A stretch of 64,000 bases of DNA from Odontocerum albicorne (Eukaryota; Arthropoda; Insecta; Trichoptera; Odontoceridae). Shown in pieces: positions 1 to 9,975 of this stretch (position 1 is the first letter of the stretch; every line of letters starts with the position of its first letter). The stretch lies in contig OX463841.1 of NCBI GenBank assembly GCA_949825065.1, forward strand, positions 17,189,064 through 17,253,063, written 5' to 3'. The notes under the pieces are model-generated. The model searched no databases, was not told the origin of the DNA, and saw nothing but the letters and a program-made list of their open reading frames with translations. Position numbers and translations under genes: made by a program.

Positions 1-290
1 TTCCGAAGAGTTCGATAAAAGAGAGATTATCGGATTTCGAAGTTATGAGTTTCTCCGTAGTATTAATCGTCTTTAGACGAGTACTCGTATATAGGTACGA
101 GTAGGTTGCCATAAAAGTGCCTTTGTTTAGCTGATCCTCGTCTTTAATCTATATAGGCTTTGCCAATCAGCTTATATAGTATTTTTGACAAGTATCAAGT
201 CGAAATGTATTGCGTGGTCCTTTAATTTTTTCCAGAAATTTGGCATAATTGTATCATGATTATGCCAATTTTTTTACTTAACTAAGTTGG

Positions 291-381
291 ACATGAGACT
301 CTTTACAATAGGAAGTATTTCTGTCGAAATCTATCTAAAATGCTCAAGCAACGTTTTCATTAGTTGACTTTTGAATATAAT
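291..381 (+). repeat. Direct repeat, copy 1 (about 90 bp)
   Basis: This segment recurs in the same orientation at 1805-1893 with only a few differences. Both copies share the stretch around TAGGAAGTATTTCTGTCGAA and lose similarity abruptly on both sides. The two copies flank the LINE tail at 1126-1697. I do not recognise the sequence; it could be a fragment of an unclassified repeat or a local duplication. Confidence 0.7.
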
Positions 382-1125
382 ATAACAAAACTTTATATCT
401 TACATTTCCCTTCGTATCACTCTTTGTCGACGGTATATTTCATCGTTGTTCTTCGCATCTACCTTGAAAATATTTAGTTTTATTAATTAATAATACATTT
501 TTCATCATATAACCGAAAGAATGAAACAACTTGAATGGAAAAGAGGGGAATGCAAATCAATTCTGGGGAAAATATCATTTCAATAGGAAAAAAATGTGGT
601 TGGCATAAGGTAAAGAGTACATGTGTATTAAACCGTACGTTGATACATTCAGAAAACACTTTGAAACATATAACGAATCTCATAAATATACCTGATCAGC
701 AGGAATGCAGTTGAAATGACAACTGTGTATCATATGCCCTTTTACAGACGAGATGCAAAAAGTTGCTTTAGACCAGAAGACAGTAGTTTCCGCCACGTAC
801 TGAGTGTTCATAGTATTATAGAAGGTAATTAATCATTCTTAGCATGATTTTAAGTAAATACAAAATGTCTTAACTGAGTTCAGTATCTTATACTCGTAAG
901 AAACATTTCCATAGCAAATTTGGGACAAGAGAGAAAATAGTTGGTGTTAATTGAGTGACTTTTTGTTTGTGATTTATTGGAAACAATATTTAACACCAAA
1001 GTTCAACTTTGAGATTTGGGCGATGTGCATTAGAAAATATTATCCCTTTTTGCACTGGCAACAAGAAGCAGGTAGGTTTCGTCTATAAGTGAAAGGAAAG
1101 TATATTTCCCGTTATATGGTATCCT
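382..1125. other. Gap, no gene seen
   Basis: AT-rich sequence with only short chance open frames, the longest being 66 codons at 483-683 on the minus strand and without a recognisable motif. No inverted repeats or tandem arrays were noticed. Confidence 0.6.
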
Positions 1126-1697
1126 CTTCTTCCTGGCACTGTCCCAACTCATTGCCTAGGTAGGGGTCGGCTCTTCTCGTTCTCAGGCTGTATGTTCTTC
1201 GGTTCTGGATGTCGCTTTCATCTAGGCCGTTACTCTGCAGGATTTTGGAGCATTGAGTTATCTAGGAGTTCTTTGGTCTTCCTCTGGACGGCTGTCGTGG
1301 AAGATCCAGACATTGCCTGATTTACCGTATGGTCTGGTGGTCTCCGTCTTATGTGCCCGAACCATCTCAGCTGTCGTTCTTCCAGCATACTGCTTATGTC
1401 AGTGATCTCCAGGCTACCACGAATGCGAGAGCTCTTAATTCTATATTTTAGTGATACTCCTGCCGACCACCTAAGCATTCGCATTTCTGCTGTTTCAAGT
1501 TGCCTAGAGTAGGAGCTGTACATAGTCCAGTATTCTGAGCCATACATAATTGCGGGTCTAACGATATTCTGGTATACCTTTCCTTTTAATTTTATAGGCA
1601 TTTTTGGGTCACAAAAGACAAGACGTTTTATGGTATCCTGTAGATACTTTACTATTTTTCTCAAACAAATCGAATCAGTGTATTGTAAATATTTCAT
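1126..1697 (-). pseudogene. Non-LTR retrotransposon 3' tail, LINE family i, copy 1
   Basis: This is the C-terminal end of a non-LTR reverse transcriptase, after the catalytic palm. Read on the minus strand, 1230-1697 shows the hallmarks of this lineage: VRPAIMYGSEYWTMYSS, then ETAEMRMLRWSAGVS, then LRWFGHIRRRPPDH and a degraded Gly/Arg-rich stretch. Two further copies lie at 2246-2850 and 38890-39293. The endonuclease and catalytic RT domains are absent, which fits 5' truncation during target-primed insertion. The N-terminal residues in the open frame before the RT match are probably chance. The fragment cannot encode a working enzyme. Confidence 0.8.
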
Positions 1698-1804
1698 TAT
1701 ACGCTAGTAATAAATAAGTATATATATTAGCTTTTTGACATAGGGTAGTTTTGGAGTTTCTTGGTCATAATCGAAGAAAGTGCATTAAGTTTTCTGGAAG
1801 TTTG

Positions 1805-1893
1805 ACATGAGACCCTTTACAATAGGAAGTATTTCTGTCGAAATCTATCTAAAATGCTCAAGCAACATTTTCTTAGATGACTTTTGAATATAA
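1805..1893 (+). repeat. Direct repeat, copy 2 (about 90 bp)
   Basis: Second copy of the 291-381 repeat, in the same orientation about 1.5 kb downstream, with a small deletion near its 3' end. Confidence 0.7.
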
Positions 1894-2245
1894 TTTTTTT
1901 TTCTAATGCAATTTAATGACTCTTAGTTAAAAAACTGATAACTATAGAAGCTAACTATTGAAATTTATGTCAAAATGCGTAACCTATTAGTTAATTACTA
2001 ACGGGTTGAACCAGATGGATTGTTTTTCTAATAAAATAAATATCACTCCGACAGGGATGCTTGTATAATACATATATATTTATGTATTGTGTACTTGTCA
2101 CAATACTTTGTTCTTTCTTTGTTTTCAATTGTTGCAAAATGTGTATTTTTTAAATATTTTAGTAAAAAAATTTAGTTAAATATTTGTAACATAATAGTTA
2201 AAGACTTTGAAGATTTTAAGATCATACAATTAGATTGATTCAAGT
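1894..2245. other. Gap, no gene seen
   Basis: Very AT-rich spacer between two LINE tails. Nothing recognisable was seen. Confidence 0.6.
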
Positions 2246-2850
2246 TATCTTCTTCTCCCTAGTTCCATCCCAACTCATTGTCTGCGAAGACTATTGAGGT
2301 CAGCTCTCCTCGCCCTCAGGTTGTATGCTCTTCTGTCTCGGACTACGTCCCCCAGGCCGTGCCTCTGCATCAGGCTATCTTTTTACACCACCCATGAATT
2401 CTTTGGTCTTCCTCTGGCTGTTATTCGAGGAAGATCCATGGAGATTGCCTGGTTCACAATGTGATCGGGTGCTCTGCGTCCAACGTGTCCATACCATCTC
2501 AATCGCCTCACCTCCATCTTGCTGTTGATGTCTGTAACACCTAGGCTTTCACGAATGCGTGAGCTTTTTATTTTGTCGCTTAGGGACACACCAGCTGACC
2601 ATCTTAGCATGCGCATTTCAGCAGTTTCTATTTGCCTAGAGTAAGAGTTATACATCGTCCAGTATTCGGAGCCATAGAGGAAAGCGGGTCTGACAATCGT
2701 TTGGTATACTTTTCCTTTTAACTTTACTGGCATTTTCGTATCACATAGAACTCCCGTCATTGATCTAAACTTCATCCATCCCACACTTATTCTATGTGTT
2801 ACATCTGCTGCACGTCCTCCATCGCTATATTCAAGTAAACTAATCAATAC
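2246..2850 (-). pseudogene. Non-LTR retrotransposon 3' tail, LINE family i, copy 2
   Basis: This tail is close in sequence to 38890-39293 and more diverged from 1126-1697. The minus-strand frame 2383-2847 contains GKVYQTIVRPAFLYGSEYW, ETAEMRMLRWSAGVS, RRLRWYGHVGRRAPDH and DLPRITARGRPKNSW, the RT thumb and C-terminal region typical of this lineage. The LINE 3' end is near 2246 with a short CTTCTTCT run, resembling the simple-repeat tails of RTE-type elements. Endonuclease and RT catalytic motifs are missing, so it is a dead 5'-truncated copy. Confidence 0.85.
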
Positions 2851-3596
2851 AAAATATTAACATACCAATACAAAAGTTAATTTAAATAAACCTATGATAA
2901 TTGGTTGCCAGTAAATTTTATGAGCCGGTTAAAATCATTATTTAATTTAGTCAGGGAATACATATAGTATAACGAAAATAAATAAAAGTTCGTCGGTGTT
3001 TCTTGAAAAATAAAACTAAAACGGCTCTTAATTAATAGAAATGACGGTAATGATTTATAAAATATGAAATAAACATGTTTATTAGACATTTTTTTAAATT
3101 GGCGAATCGAATTCCGATCTGAGAAATATTTTTTCTGTTTCTACGCTACAAAAGGATTTGATTATTTTTATAGTCCAAAAATCAAATGAGAAACAAGTCT
3201 TTGTATAGGGTCAGTAGTTTATTTTAATAACATCCAGTTTTGATTTGCATATATAATTTTATTGTCAATATTATGTTTTTGTATACATTATTTTTGGACA
3301 AACTTGAGTTTGTATTTATTAACTTGCCTTTTTCAAAATTTAAGAAACATTTATTTGTTTATGGTTGTTCAAATTATATACGGTTAAATTTTTAATCTTT
3401 TTAACTCGCTTTGACCTTTTTCAAAGATAATTGTAAATATTCAAATCAACATCATTTATGTCTCAAGAATTTTTATATGTATTCGAATATACTATTTAAA
3501 ATAATAAATCGATGCATTTGTATATAATGTTAAAAATAAAATTCAATAATATTAATGACTTTGGTATGATTCCAGATTGAATGGGACAACGTTTTT
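2851..3596. other. Gap, no gene seen
   Basis: AT-rich sequence with homopolymer runs and only short low-complexity open frames. Nothing recognisable was seen. Confidence 0.6.
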
Positions 3597-3692
3597 GATT
3601 TGGTAAACATCTTAATATTTTGATTTGCTAAACAGCTTAATATTTTGATTTGCCAAACATCTTAATATTTTGATTTGCTAAGCAGCTTAATA
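3597..3692 (+). repeat. 25-bp minisatellite, about 3.8 copies, split by mariner
   Basis: Units start at 3597, 3622, 3647 and 3672, with the pattern GATTTGCTAAACAGCTTAAT plus ATTTT and one to three changes per unit. The fourth unit is cut after 21 bases by the mariner at 3693-4979. Its last bases resume at 4980-4985, so the array predates the transposon. Confidence 0.9.
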
Positions 3693-4979
3693 TTAGGTCC
3701 TTACATATGAAATTGGCGTTTTGTTTGGGAGGAACATAAAGTTGATTTTTTTTTAATATAATATATTTATTTAATCAAAGTATGTACCATTGCTATCTAT
3801 GCACTTTTGCCATCTCATAGGTAGTTCATCGATCCCTTTACTAAAAAAACCATTCGGACGGGAATCAATAAAATCTTTGAAGTCGGTTTGGACTGCCCCA
3901 TCGGAGTTGAATTTTTTCCCTTGCAAGAAGTTATCCAAATTTCGAAAAAAATAGTAATCTGTTGGGGCAAGGTCCGGAGAGTACGGTGGATGTCTTAGAC
4001 ATTCCAATTGAAGCTCTTCTAATTTGGTAGCCGTCTGTTGTGCAGTGTGTGGTCTAGCGTTATCATGAAGCAGCAGTGGCCTAGAGCGATTAACCAGTCT
4101 CGGTTGTTTAGCAGCTAGCTTTTCCATCATGGTTTGCAGTTGCTGACAATAGACATCTGCCGTAATCGTCTGGCCAGATTTAAGAAAGCTGTAGTGAACG
4201 ACACCAGCACTAGTCCACCAAACGCTCACAACTAACTTTTTTGGAGTCAATTTTCGCTTGGGGCATGGTTTGGCTGGTTCGGCAGGGTTCAGCCATTGCG
4301 ATGAGCGCTTCCGATTATCATACAGGATCCACTTTTCATCACAGGTAATGATTCGATTCAAAATCCCTTCATTATTGTGCCGGTTGAGTAATGCAACGCA
4401 ACAGTCAACGCGCGTTTGTTGATTTGCTTCACTCGATTCGTGAGGTACCCACCTTTCAAGCTTTTTCACCTTCCCAATTTGCTTCAAGTGGATTAAAACA
4501 GTTTTATCACTAACACCGCAGCCTGCAGCTAACTCGGACGTGGTTTGCGATGGATCCGCTTCCACAATAGCCTTCAATTCTTCATTATCAACTTTGGTCT
4601 CCGGCCGTCCACCGGGCTTGTTCTGCAGGTCGAAATTTCCAGAACGAAAACGTTGGAACCAAAAACGCACTGTGTTTTCTTTTGCGGCACCGTCGCCATA
4701 CACATCATTAATCCTTCGAGCCGTTTCTGCAGCACTGGTGCCACGGTGGAACTCGTACTCGTAAATAACGCGATATTTCAAGTTTTCCATTTTGTAAACT
4801 GAGTGACGCAAAGAAAAAAAATAATTGAGGAAAAAACAAATGAATTATAATTTTCGAAACACAAATACTTCAGTAAATAGCTGTATAAATTTTAATTTGG
4901 AATTCCTAACCAAAGAGAAGATATTTGAGATCAAAGTTGCCAGTACGACAAAACGCCAATTTCATATGTAAGGACCTAA
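3693..4979 (-). mobile_element. Complete mariner transposon (1287 bp)
   Basis: The element is bounded by perfect 32-bp terminal inverted repeats at 3693-3724 and 4948-4979, which begin TTAGGTCCTTACATATGAAA. A TA dinucleotide on each side (3691-3692 and 4980-4981) is the expected mariner target-site duplication. Size and layout are those of a full-length mariner with one transposase frame on the minus strand. Perfect inverted repeats and an uninterrupted frame suggest recent insertion. From memory, the terminal sequence resembles the mellifera group of mariners, but that assignment is tentative. Confidence 0.96.
3771..4811 (-). CDS. Mariner transposase, apparently intact (346 aa)
   Basis: DDD-type transposase that would bind the element's inverted repeats and cut and rejoin DNA at TA sites. 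The N-terminal half carries two helix-turn-helix regions (roughly residues 10-60 and 75-115), followed by a variant WVPHE motif near residue 122. The catalytic triad is visible: TCDEKW, LLHDNARPH and YSPDLAPTDYYFF, with exactly 34 residues between the last two aspartates, the D34D signature of mariner. A family-like start, MENLKYRV, lies at 4790, seven codons inside the longest frame, and may be the true initiator. Length is normal for the family. On the minus strand an AATAAA-like signal follows the stop near 3760. One oddity is WVPHES where WVPHEL is usual. No frameshift or stop was seen. Confidence 0.95.
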   Translation of the reverse strand: MRHSVYKMENLKYRVIYEYEFHRGTSAAETARRINDVYGDGAAKENTVRFWFQRFRSGNFDLQNKPGGRPETKVDNEELKAIVEADPSQTTSELAAGCGVSDKTVLIHLKQIGKVKKLERWVPHESSEANQQTRVDCCVALLNRHNNEGILNRIITCDEKWILYDNRKRSSQWLNPAEPAKPCPKRKLTPKKLVVSVWWTSAGVVHYSFLKSGQTITADVYCQQLQTMMEKLAAKQPRLVNRSRPLLLHDNARPHTAQQTATKLEELQLECLRHPPYSPDLAPTDYYFFRNLDNFLQGKKFNSDGAVQTDFKDFIDSRPNGFFSKGIDELPMRWQKCIDSNGTYFD

Positions 4980-5062
4980 TATTTTAATCTACGAATGCCA
5001 GAATTTTTAAAAGTTTCTACTTTATAGGTTAATTATTTTTGAAGTTAAAAATAATAATAAAG

Positions 5063-5475
5063 GTAAATTTACATAGCGCCGTTTAGAGAATAGATTCTCC
5101 CGAAGTTCGCTTTAACTCGGGATTCGTACCCAATATTATTGACAGATTGAAAAAAAAAACAACTTGAGAGTAAGGATAGGAAGGTAGTGGCTGTGGCCAT
5201 TAGTTTATGTACTTCTCTGCATATGTATAAAAACAACATATTTGGTGAGATAGTCACAGAAAACTTACAAAGGAAAGACGAACTACAAAGAAACCTTTGT
5301 AGATCTACCAATATGTGATACAGATTTGGCTTTAGGTATTGTGTTCATATTTAATTTTTTTTTAATTACAAGACTTCTTAAAAACGGTTATCTTCAAGTG
5401 CTTCCTACAGCTGCACACGCCACCATTCTCCAACACTTTGAGGTAGACAAATACCAATCCAAAGGAAATATAATA
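5063..5475 (+). repeat. Rep-A dispersed repeat, copy 1
   Basis: Member of the commonest dispersed repeat in this window, here called Rep-A (about 400-450 bp). Landmarks in order: GCGCCGTTTAGAGA, a B-box-like block read in reverse as GGTTCGAATCCC in the inferred consensus, a poly-A run, a cytosine-poor middle, the hairpin CTACAAAGAAACCTTTGTAG at 5285-5304, a GGCTTTAGG block and a CTGCACACGCCACC end. Related copies lie near 5795, 8795, 9648, 15195, 34850, 42835, 51395 and 59236. It could be a SINE or an unclassified MITE; no terminal inverted repeats were seen. Confidence 0.75.
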
Positions 5476-5794
5476 TTACTCGAGAAAACGAACGTCCATC
5501 GAAAATAAAGATAGGTACTATATGTTATATTCATTTTATTGTTTCACGAGAATTGCAACTTAAGAAATAATTAAATAAATATATTAAAATGTCGAAAAAT
5601 AAACTGGTTTCGACTATAACCATTCAAGAAATAGATTATAAATGTAATAATATATTGTGTATACCTAGATTCAGGAACATCTAAAGAACCAAACCTCTAA
5701 ATCACAATTTTCTTCAAAAAATCAAACAGAGAAGAACAATTCACGTCTGGCGGCTACAGTTGCGCCCTAAAGTCGTATTATAATGAGAAATCAC
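5476..5794. other. Gap, no gene seen
   Basis: AT-rich spacer between two Rep-A copies. Nothing recognisable was seen. Confidence 0.6.
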
Positions 5795-6080
5795 AATTTA
5801 CACAGCACCGTTTAGAGGTCAGACTCTCCTTAAGGGTAATATAACACTGAATTCTGACCCAGTATTATTGACAGTTTGACAAAAAAAAAAAAAAAGAAAA
5901 AAAAGAAGGTAGTTGCGGTCACTAGATTGGTTACTTCTTGCACCTGCATGTGTAACATACATATGTTAGAATGTGCTCTGAAATATATGATTGGCGAGTT
6001 AAATGCGATATTTGGATCATGTGCACAATGCTCTTTTCAATCAATTTTTTGCGATAAGGTTATATTCTTTATGTAGATCT
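5795..6080 (+). repeat. Rep-A dispersed repeat, copy 2 (truncated)
   Basis: Contains the head block CACCGTTTAGAGGTCAGACT, the degraded B-box region, a long A-rich run at 5880-5905 and the start of the middle region, then stops before the hairpin. It abuts a degenerate LINE tail. Confidence 0.65.
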
Positions 6081-6407
6081 TGAATCTGTTACGAAAACCG
6101 TTTTAGTAGAGAGAAGACCAATTGTGTCTTTACCTTTTAGGCAGCCTTCCGAGTATGCGAGTCCTGCGAGGATGTTGTGTGCCACTATATATGGGATTTT
6201 GTCTTTGTCCATCCTATTCAAATAGTCATGCCAGTACTTAACTTTTCTTCCTGCTCCATCTGACGATATCCTCAGTATTGTCGAATGTGGGAGTTTCTGG
6301 CCATATATCGATGAGATTTTGCTGGGATAGTTTGGAATATTCTTGATTAAGGTTTTTTGAAGTGAAACTTCTATAGGCGCGGTACGGCAAATTGGCCTGA
6401 ACGTCAC
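6069..6407 (-). pseudogene. Degenerate non-LTR RT tail (probable)
   Basis: The 112-codon minus-strand frame contains AGRKVKYWHDYLNRMDKDKIPYI split by lesser matches. This resembles the 'RRVxWxxHLxRM' segment near the C-terminus of many insect endonuclease-reverse transcriptases. The Gly/Arg-rich block normally following it is not clear. It is best read as a short decayed LINE tail; a chance resemblance cannot be excluded. Confidence 0.4.
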
Positions 6408-6419
6408 GGAAAGTGAAAC

Positions 6420-7005
6420 GGTGTATTATATTATTATTTTATTATTGTTAAATTATTATTTATAATTATTAAATATTTTATTTATTAATAAATTATTATT
6501 TTAATATTAATCATTATTTAGTATTACTAATAAATAATATTATTTTAATATTATTAGGTGCATTATATTATTATTAAAATTATTATTTATTATTAATATT
6601 ATAATTTATTATTAAAAATATTTTTTTTATATTTTTTGTTATATATAGGTATTATTTTTATATTAATATATATATTTAATAATTATTAATTTTATTTTAT
6701 ATCAAATTGTTTTATTTAATTTAATTTATTATTTATTTTAATATTTTTTTAATATATAATTATAATAATATTTATATGTTATTATAATATTAATAATTAA
6801 TTAATAATATAGTATAATAATATTATTAATAATAATATAATAAAAATTATAAATAATTATTTAATTTAATAATTAATAATAACATAAAAATATTAATTTA
6901 TTTAATATTATAAAATAGAAATTTAATATTATTAGTTGTATTATATTATTATTAAAATTATTGTTTATTATTAAAATTATTATTAAAAATATATTTTTTT
7001 TATTT
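6420..7005. repeat. Almost pure A/T tract
   Basis: About 590 bases with only a handful of G or C, built of TTA/AAT/TAT blocks with local palindromes. A longer motif (GTATTATATTATTATTAAAA and variants) recurs near 6560 and 6937, suggesting internal duplication. It may unwind easily or act as a spacer; no function can be read from it. Confidence 0.85.
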
Positions 7006-7824
7006 GATTAAGAGAGATTTTCTTGAATTAAATTCCACATAACCATTTCCTAATCCTAAAAAAATAATAAAAAATCGTTAACAAATGGAAAAAAAGCAAT
7101 GGATAAAATCAACTTTTCCTAGGAGCTAAGAAGTTTCACTTCTACCGCGCGAGAGTCTCACGCATCTGTTTTTGTTCTAGCTGTGTCGACTCTAGTTTCA
7201 ACATTATGTTGCCATACATGACTTATATTTTCGAACTTTGCTATCAATTCACATGTTTTTGTTTTTCCAGAGCACACATCTTAAACGGACAGATATTAAA
7301 TTACTTATGAAATTTATCTTTGTGTTTTTAAGTTGTGAGTTATTGTAAATAAATACAAAAATGAAATAGTAAATACAATGTGATCTGTTCTTTACAATTG
7401 GAATTGAAAACAAAACATTTATATTAAATTACTGCCGTGAAAACGTGTAGGTAATGTGATTAAATTATACGGTTGGTATTGGTAATTCCATGGGCTGGCA
7501 TTACTAATGGTATTGGGTATATCTGGTATTGGCCGATACATCCATCGCTATTGCCTTATTGGAATGGAACCTGCGCCATTAGGGACACGCTGATTCCAAT
7601 AAATATACCCACATATTTCTTTTTTGTTAACTCAAATAAATTTCGTAGATTATTTTGATTGATAGATGATATAATTTATGTTGAGGATTGGAAAAAAATA
7701 GTTGAATAAAAATATATTATGATGATTACTTGGGTTCAAAAGGATACCTGGATATAAGACTAAATTGTATTCAACTAAGGACGAAAATTTTGGTCAGTAT
7801 TTCAAAATTATTCATGATAACATA
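7006..7824. other. Gap, no gene seen
   Basis: No gene was recognised. Around 7470-7560 the motif GGTATTGG or close variants appears several times, giving a short open frame at 7473-7658 that looks like simple-sequence noise. Confidence 0.55.
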
Positions 7825-8526
7825 CTACCTTGATCAAAAAGTTTAAGGACCGGCCACCGTGTGGCGCTGTCAGTCACCCGATTAGAATTTTTTTTTTGTT
7901 AGGTTACCACATCTATCATTGACACTTCCCTCTAAATTTCAGCGTCATAGCTTGACATTTGTAAAAGTTAAGCAGTACTGAGTACATCTACCTTGTTCGT
8001 GTTTTAGATATTTTACAAGTTTGAAAATTGCTTCAACTGTGCATCAACGAGTTTGCATTAAATTTTGTGTGAAAAACGAATTTAACGGCCTGATTTGGGC
8101 CTCAAACGTGTCGCTGCAAAACTGGTGCCGAAATACCTCAATTTCATGTAAAAAAGGACCACGTTGAAATCGCGAAAGACATGATTTCCATGAGTTTTTG
8201 ACCAAAAACAACACGACTACTATCCAGCAGCCTTTGAATGCACCTGATCTGGCTCCCTGCGACTTTTTCCTGCTCAACCGACTTAAAAAACCGCTTCGCG
8301 GAACGCGTTACAGCACCCGAGAGGATGTCACGAAAAAATCAAAGACTGCTCTGATGGACATACCGAAAGTTGAGTACCAGCGGTGTTTCGAGGATTGGAT
8401 CAAGCGCTGGCGTAAGTGCGTTGCAGTCGATGGGGAGTATTTTGAAGGGGATCATATTAATTTTGATGAATAAACTTGTATTTTCGATTTTATGAATACA
8501 GTCCTAAAACTTTTTGATCAAGGTAG
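7825..8526 (+). mobile_element. Internally deleted mariner-like element (about 700 bp)
   Basis: Inverted ends CTACCTTGATCAAAAAGTTT (7825 onward) and its reverse complement (ending 8526) are flanked by TA at 7823-7824 and 8527-8528. Near 8034-8085 the frame reads STVHQRVCIKFCVKNEF, an N-terminal transposase scrap, and the C-terminal part resumes near 8180. The middle half of a normal 1.3-kb element is missing. From the motif APDLAPCDFF and the ends I suspect a D41D-type mariner rather than the D34D type at 3693. Confidence 0.9.
8198..8473 (+). pseudogene. Mariner transposase C-terminal remnant
   Basis: A 91-codon open frame holds the last catalytic block, NAPDLAPCDFFLL (third Asp in CDF), followed by LRGTRYSTREDV, FEDWIKRWRKCV and GEYFEGDHINF, the usual C-terminus of this mariner group. 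The first two catalytic aspartates are absent because of the internal deletion, so no active enzyme is possible. A real stop lies at the family position. Confidence 0.9.
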
Positions 8527-8794
8527 TATGTAAAATATCAAAAGAGAAAAACGGTCAATAATTTTCAGAAAATTTTTCACAATTGAAATTAACTACTAGT
8601 ACTTTATGAGCTTTTATAAAATTATAGCATTGAATAAACTTCCTCTGAAGTTTCGGAAGGTTCAACGTCTTAAAATCTTGGTACACTTTTGAAATATAAC
8701 ACAATGAAACGAAGGTGCCTTTCGAGTGATTTAAGTAGCTAAGCAGTGCAAATTGATTGAAGCAAAAAATATAAAGAAATATTAATGACATTGT

Positions 8795-9244
8795 ATAATG
8801 GCAATTTATATAACGCCGTTTAAAAAGCATACTTCTACTTCTAACTCGGGAGTAGAACCCAATATTTGTGTTAGATTAAAAATACAACAAAAATAATTGT
8901 AATAAGTTGAGAGTCAGGATAGAAGGGAAATTACTGCGGTTATAAGATATGGTTTTGTACTTTCTTGCATCTGTACACGTTTAGTAAAACATATTTGATA
9001 AGATAACCATGGAAAACTTCATAAGGAAAAACGAACTACAAAGAAACCTTTGGAGATCTTGTGATATGCGATAGTAATAATTTCGGCTTTAGGTGTTGTG
9101 TAATGGATATATGTAGCGTTCATGTATAATCATAAATTTAGAAAACACCTGCCAAAAAGGTATGTTTTCCAATACTTCCTAAAGTTGCACACGCTGCTCA
9201 TATCTCTCTCTAACTCTGACCAATCCATGCTACAAGATCAGTAA
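8795..9244 (+). repeat. Rep-A dispersed repeat, copy 3
   Basis: Nearly full-length Rep-A with the head block ATAACGCCGTTT, the TTGAGAGTCAGGATAGAAGG block, a hairpin region near 9027 and the end block GCTACAAGATCAGTAA. From about 8915 on it is closely matched by 9648-9975, and the two copies bracket a mariner fragment. Confidence 0.85.
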
Positions 9245-9646
9245 TGGCCGCATTTGGCGTAAAAGAAAGTGTTGTTTCATCAAGACAATGCACCAGTTCA
9301 CACATCCGTTATCGCGGTGGCCAAAATCAATGAATTAAAGTTTGAATTGCTTTCTCACGCACCCTATTCGCCAGATTTAGCCCCCTCGGATTATTTTCTT
9401 TTTCCAAACTTAAAAAAGTGGCTCGGTGGTAAAAGATTTGCCAACAATGAAGAGGTGGAATTTGCAGTTGATGATTATTTTGAGGCTCTCGACGGTTCTC
9501 ACTATAAACAGGGTATCGAAGCTATTGAATATCGCTGGGAAAAGTGTGTCGAGCTGAAAGGAGACTATGTTGAGAAATAAAAATATTTTTTTCCCAAATT
9601 TTTTGTGTTTTCTTTGTTAGGTCGGGTACTTCTGGGACCACCCTCG
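9245..9646 (+). pseudogene. Mariner 3' half with transposase C-terminus
   Basis: The frame 9269-9580 reads LFHQDNAPVHTS, then YSPDLAPSDYFLF 34 residues further (D34D pair), LGGKRF and a terminal GDYVEK. A stop at 9260-9262 interrupts the frame just upstream. After the coding stop the sequence runs to a mariner-type end whose complement begins CGAGGGTGGTCCCAGAAGTA, ending at 9646 and followed by TA. The left end, DNA-binding region and first catalytic Asp are missing: the fragment begins abruptly at the end of a Rep-A copy. It belongs to a different mariner lineage from the one at 3693. Confidence 0.9.
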
Positions 9647-9647
9647 T

Positions 9648-9975
9648 AAGTTGAGAGTCAGGATAGAAGGGAAATTACTGCTGTTATAAGATATGGTACT
9701 TCCCTGCATCTGTACACGTTTAGTAAAACATATTTGAAAACTTAATAAGGAAAAACGAACTGCAAAGAAACCTTCGGAGATCTTCTGATATGTGATAGTA
9801 ATACTTTCGGCTTTAGGTGTTGTGTAATGGATATATGTAGCGTTCATGTATAATCATAAATTTCGAAAACACCTGCCAAATAGGGTTATTTTCGAGTACT
9901 TCCTAAAGCTACACACGCAGCTCATATTTCTCTCTAACTCTGACCAATAAATACATGCTACAAGATCAGTAAAGG
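9648..9975 (+). repeat. Rep-A dispersed repeat, copy 4
   Basis: Starts exactly at the TA after the mariner end and continues with AGTTGAGAGTCAGGATAGAA, matching the internal part of copy 3 through GATCAGTAA. The head region is missing. Together with copy 3 it forms a direct duplication with the mariner half between. Confidence 0.85.

Noticed and set aside
4540..4802. Plus-strand frames of 74 and 85 codons
   Set aside because: Shadows of the mariner transposase coding strand.
6420..7005. Mitochondrial or plastid control-region insertion
   Set aside because: It is AT-only like such regions, but no adjoining organelle genes or tRNAs are present.
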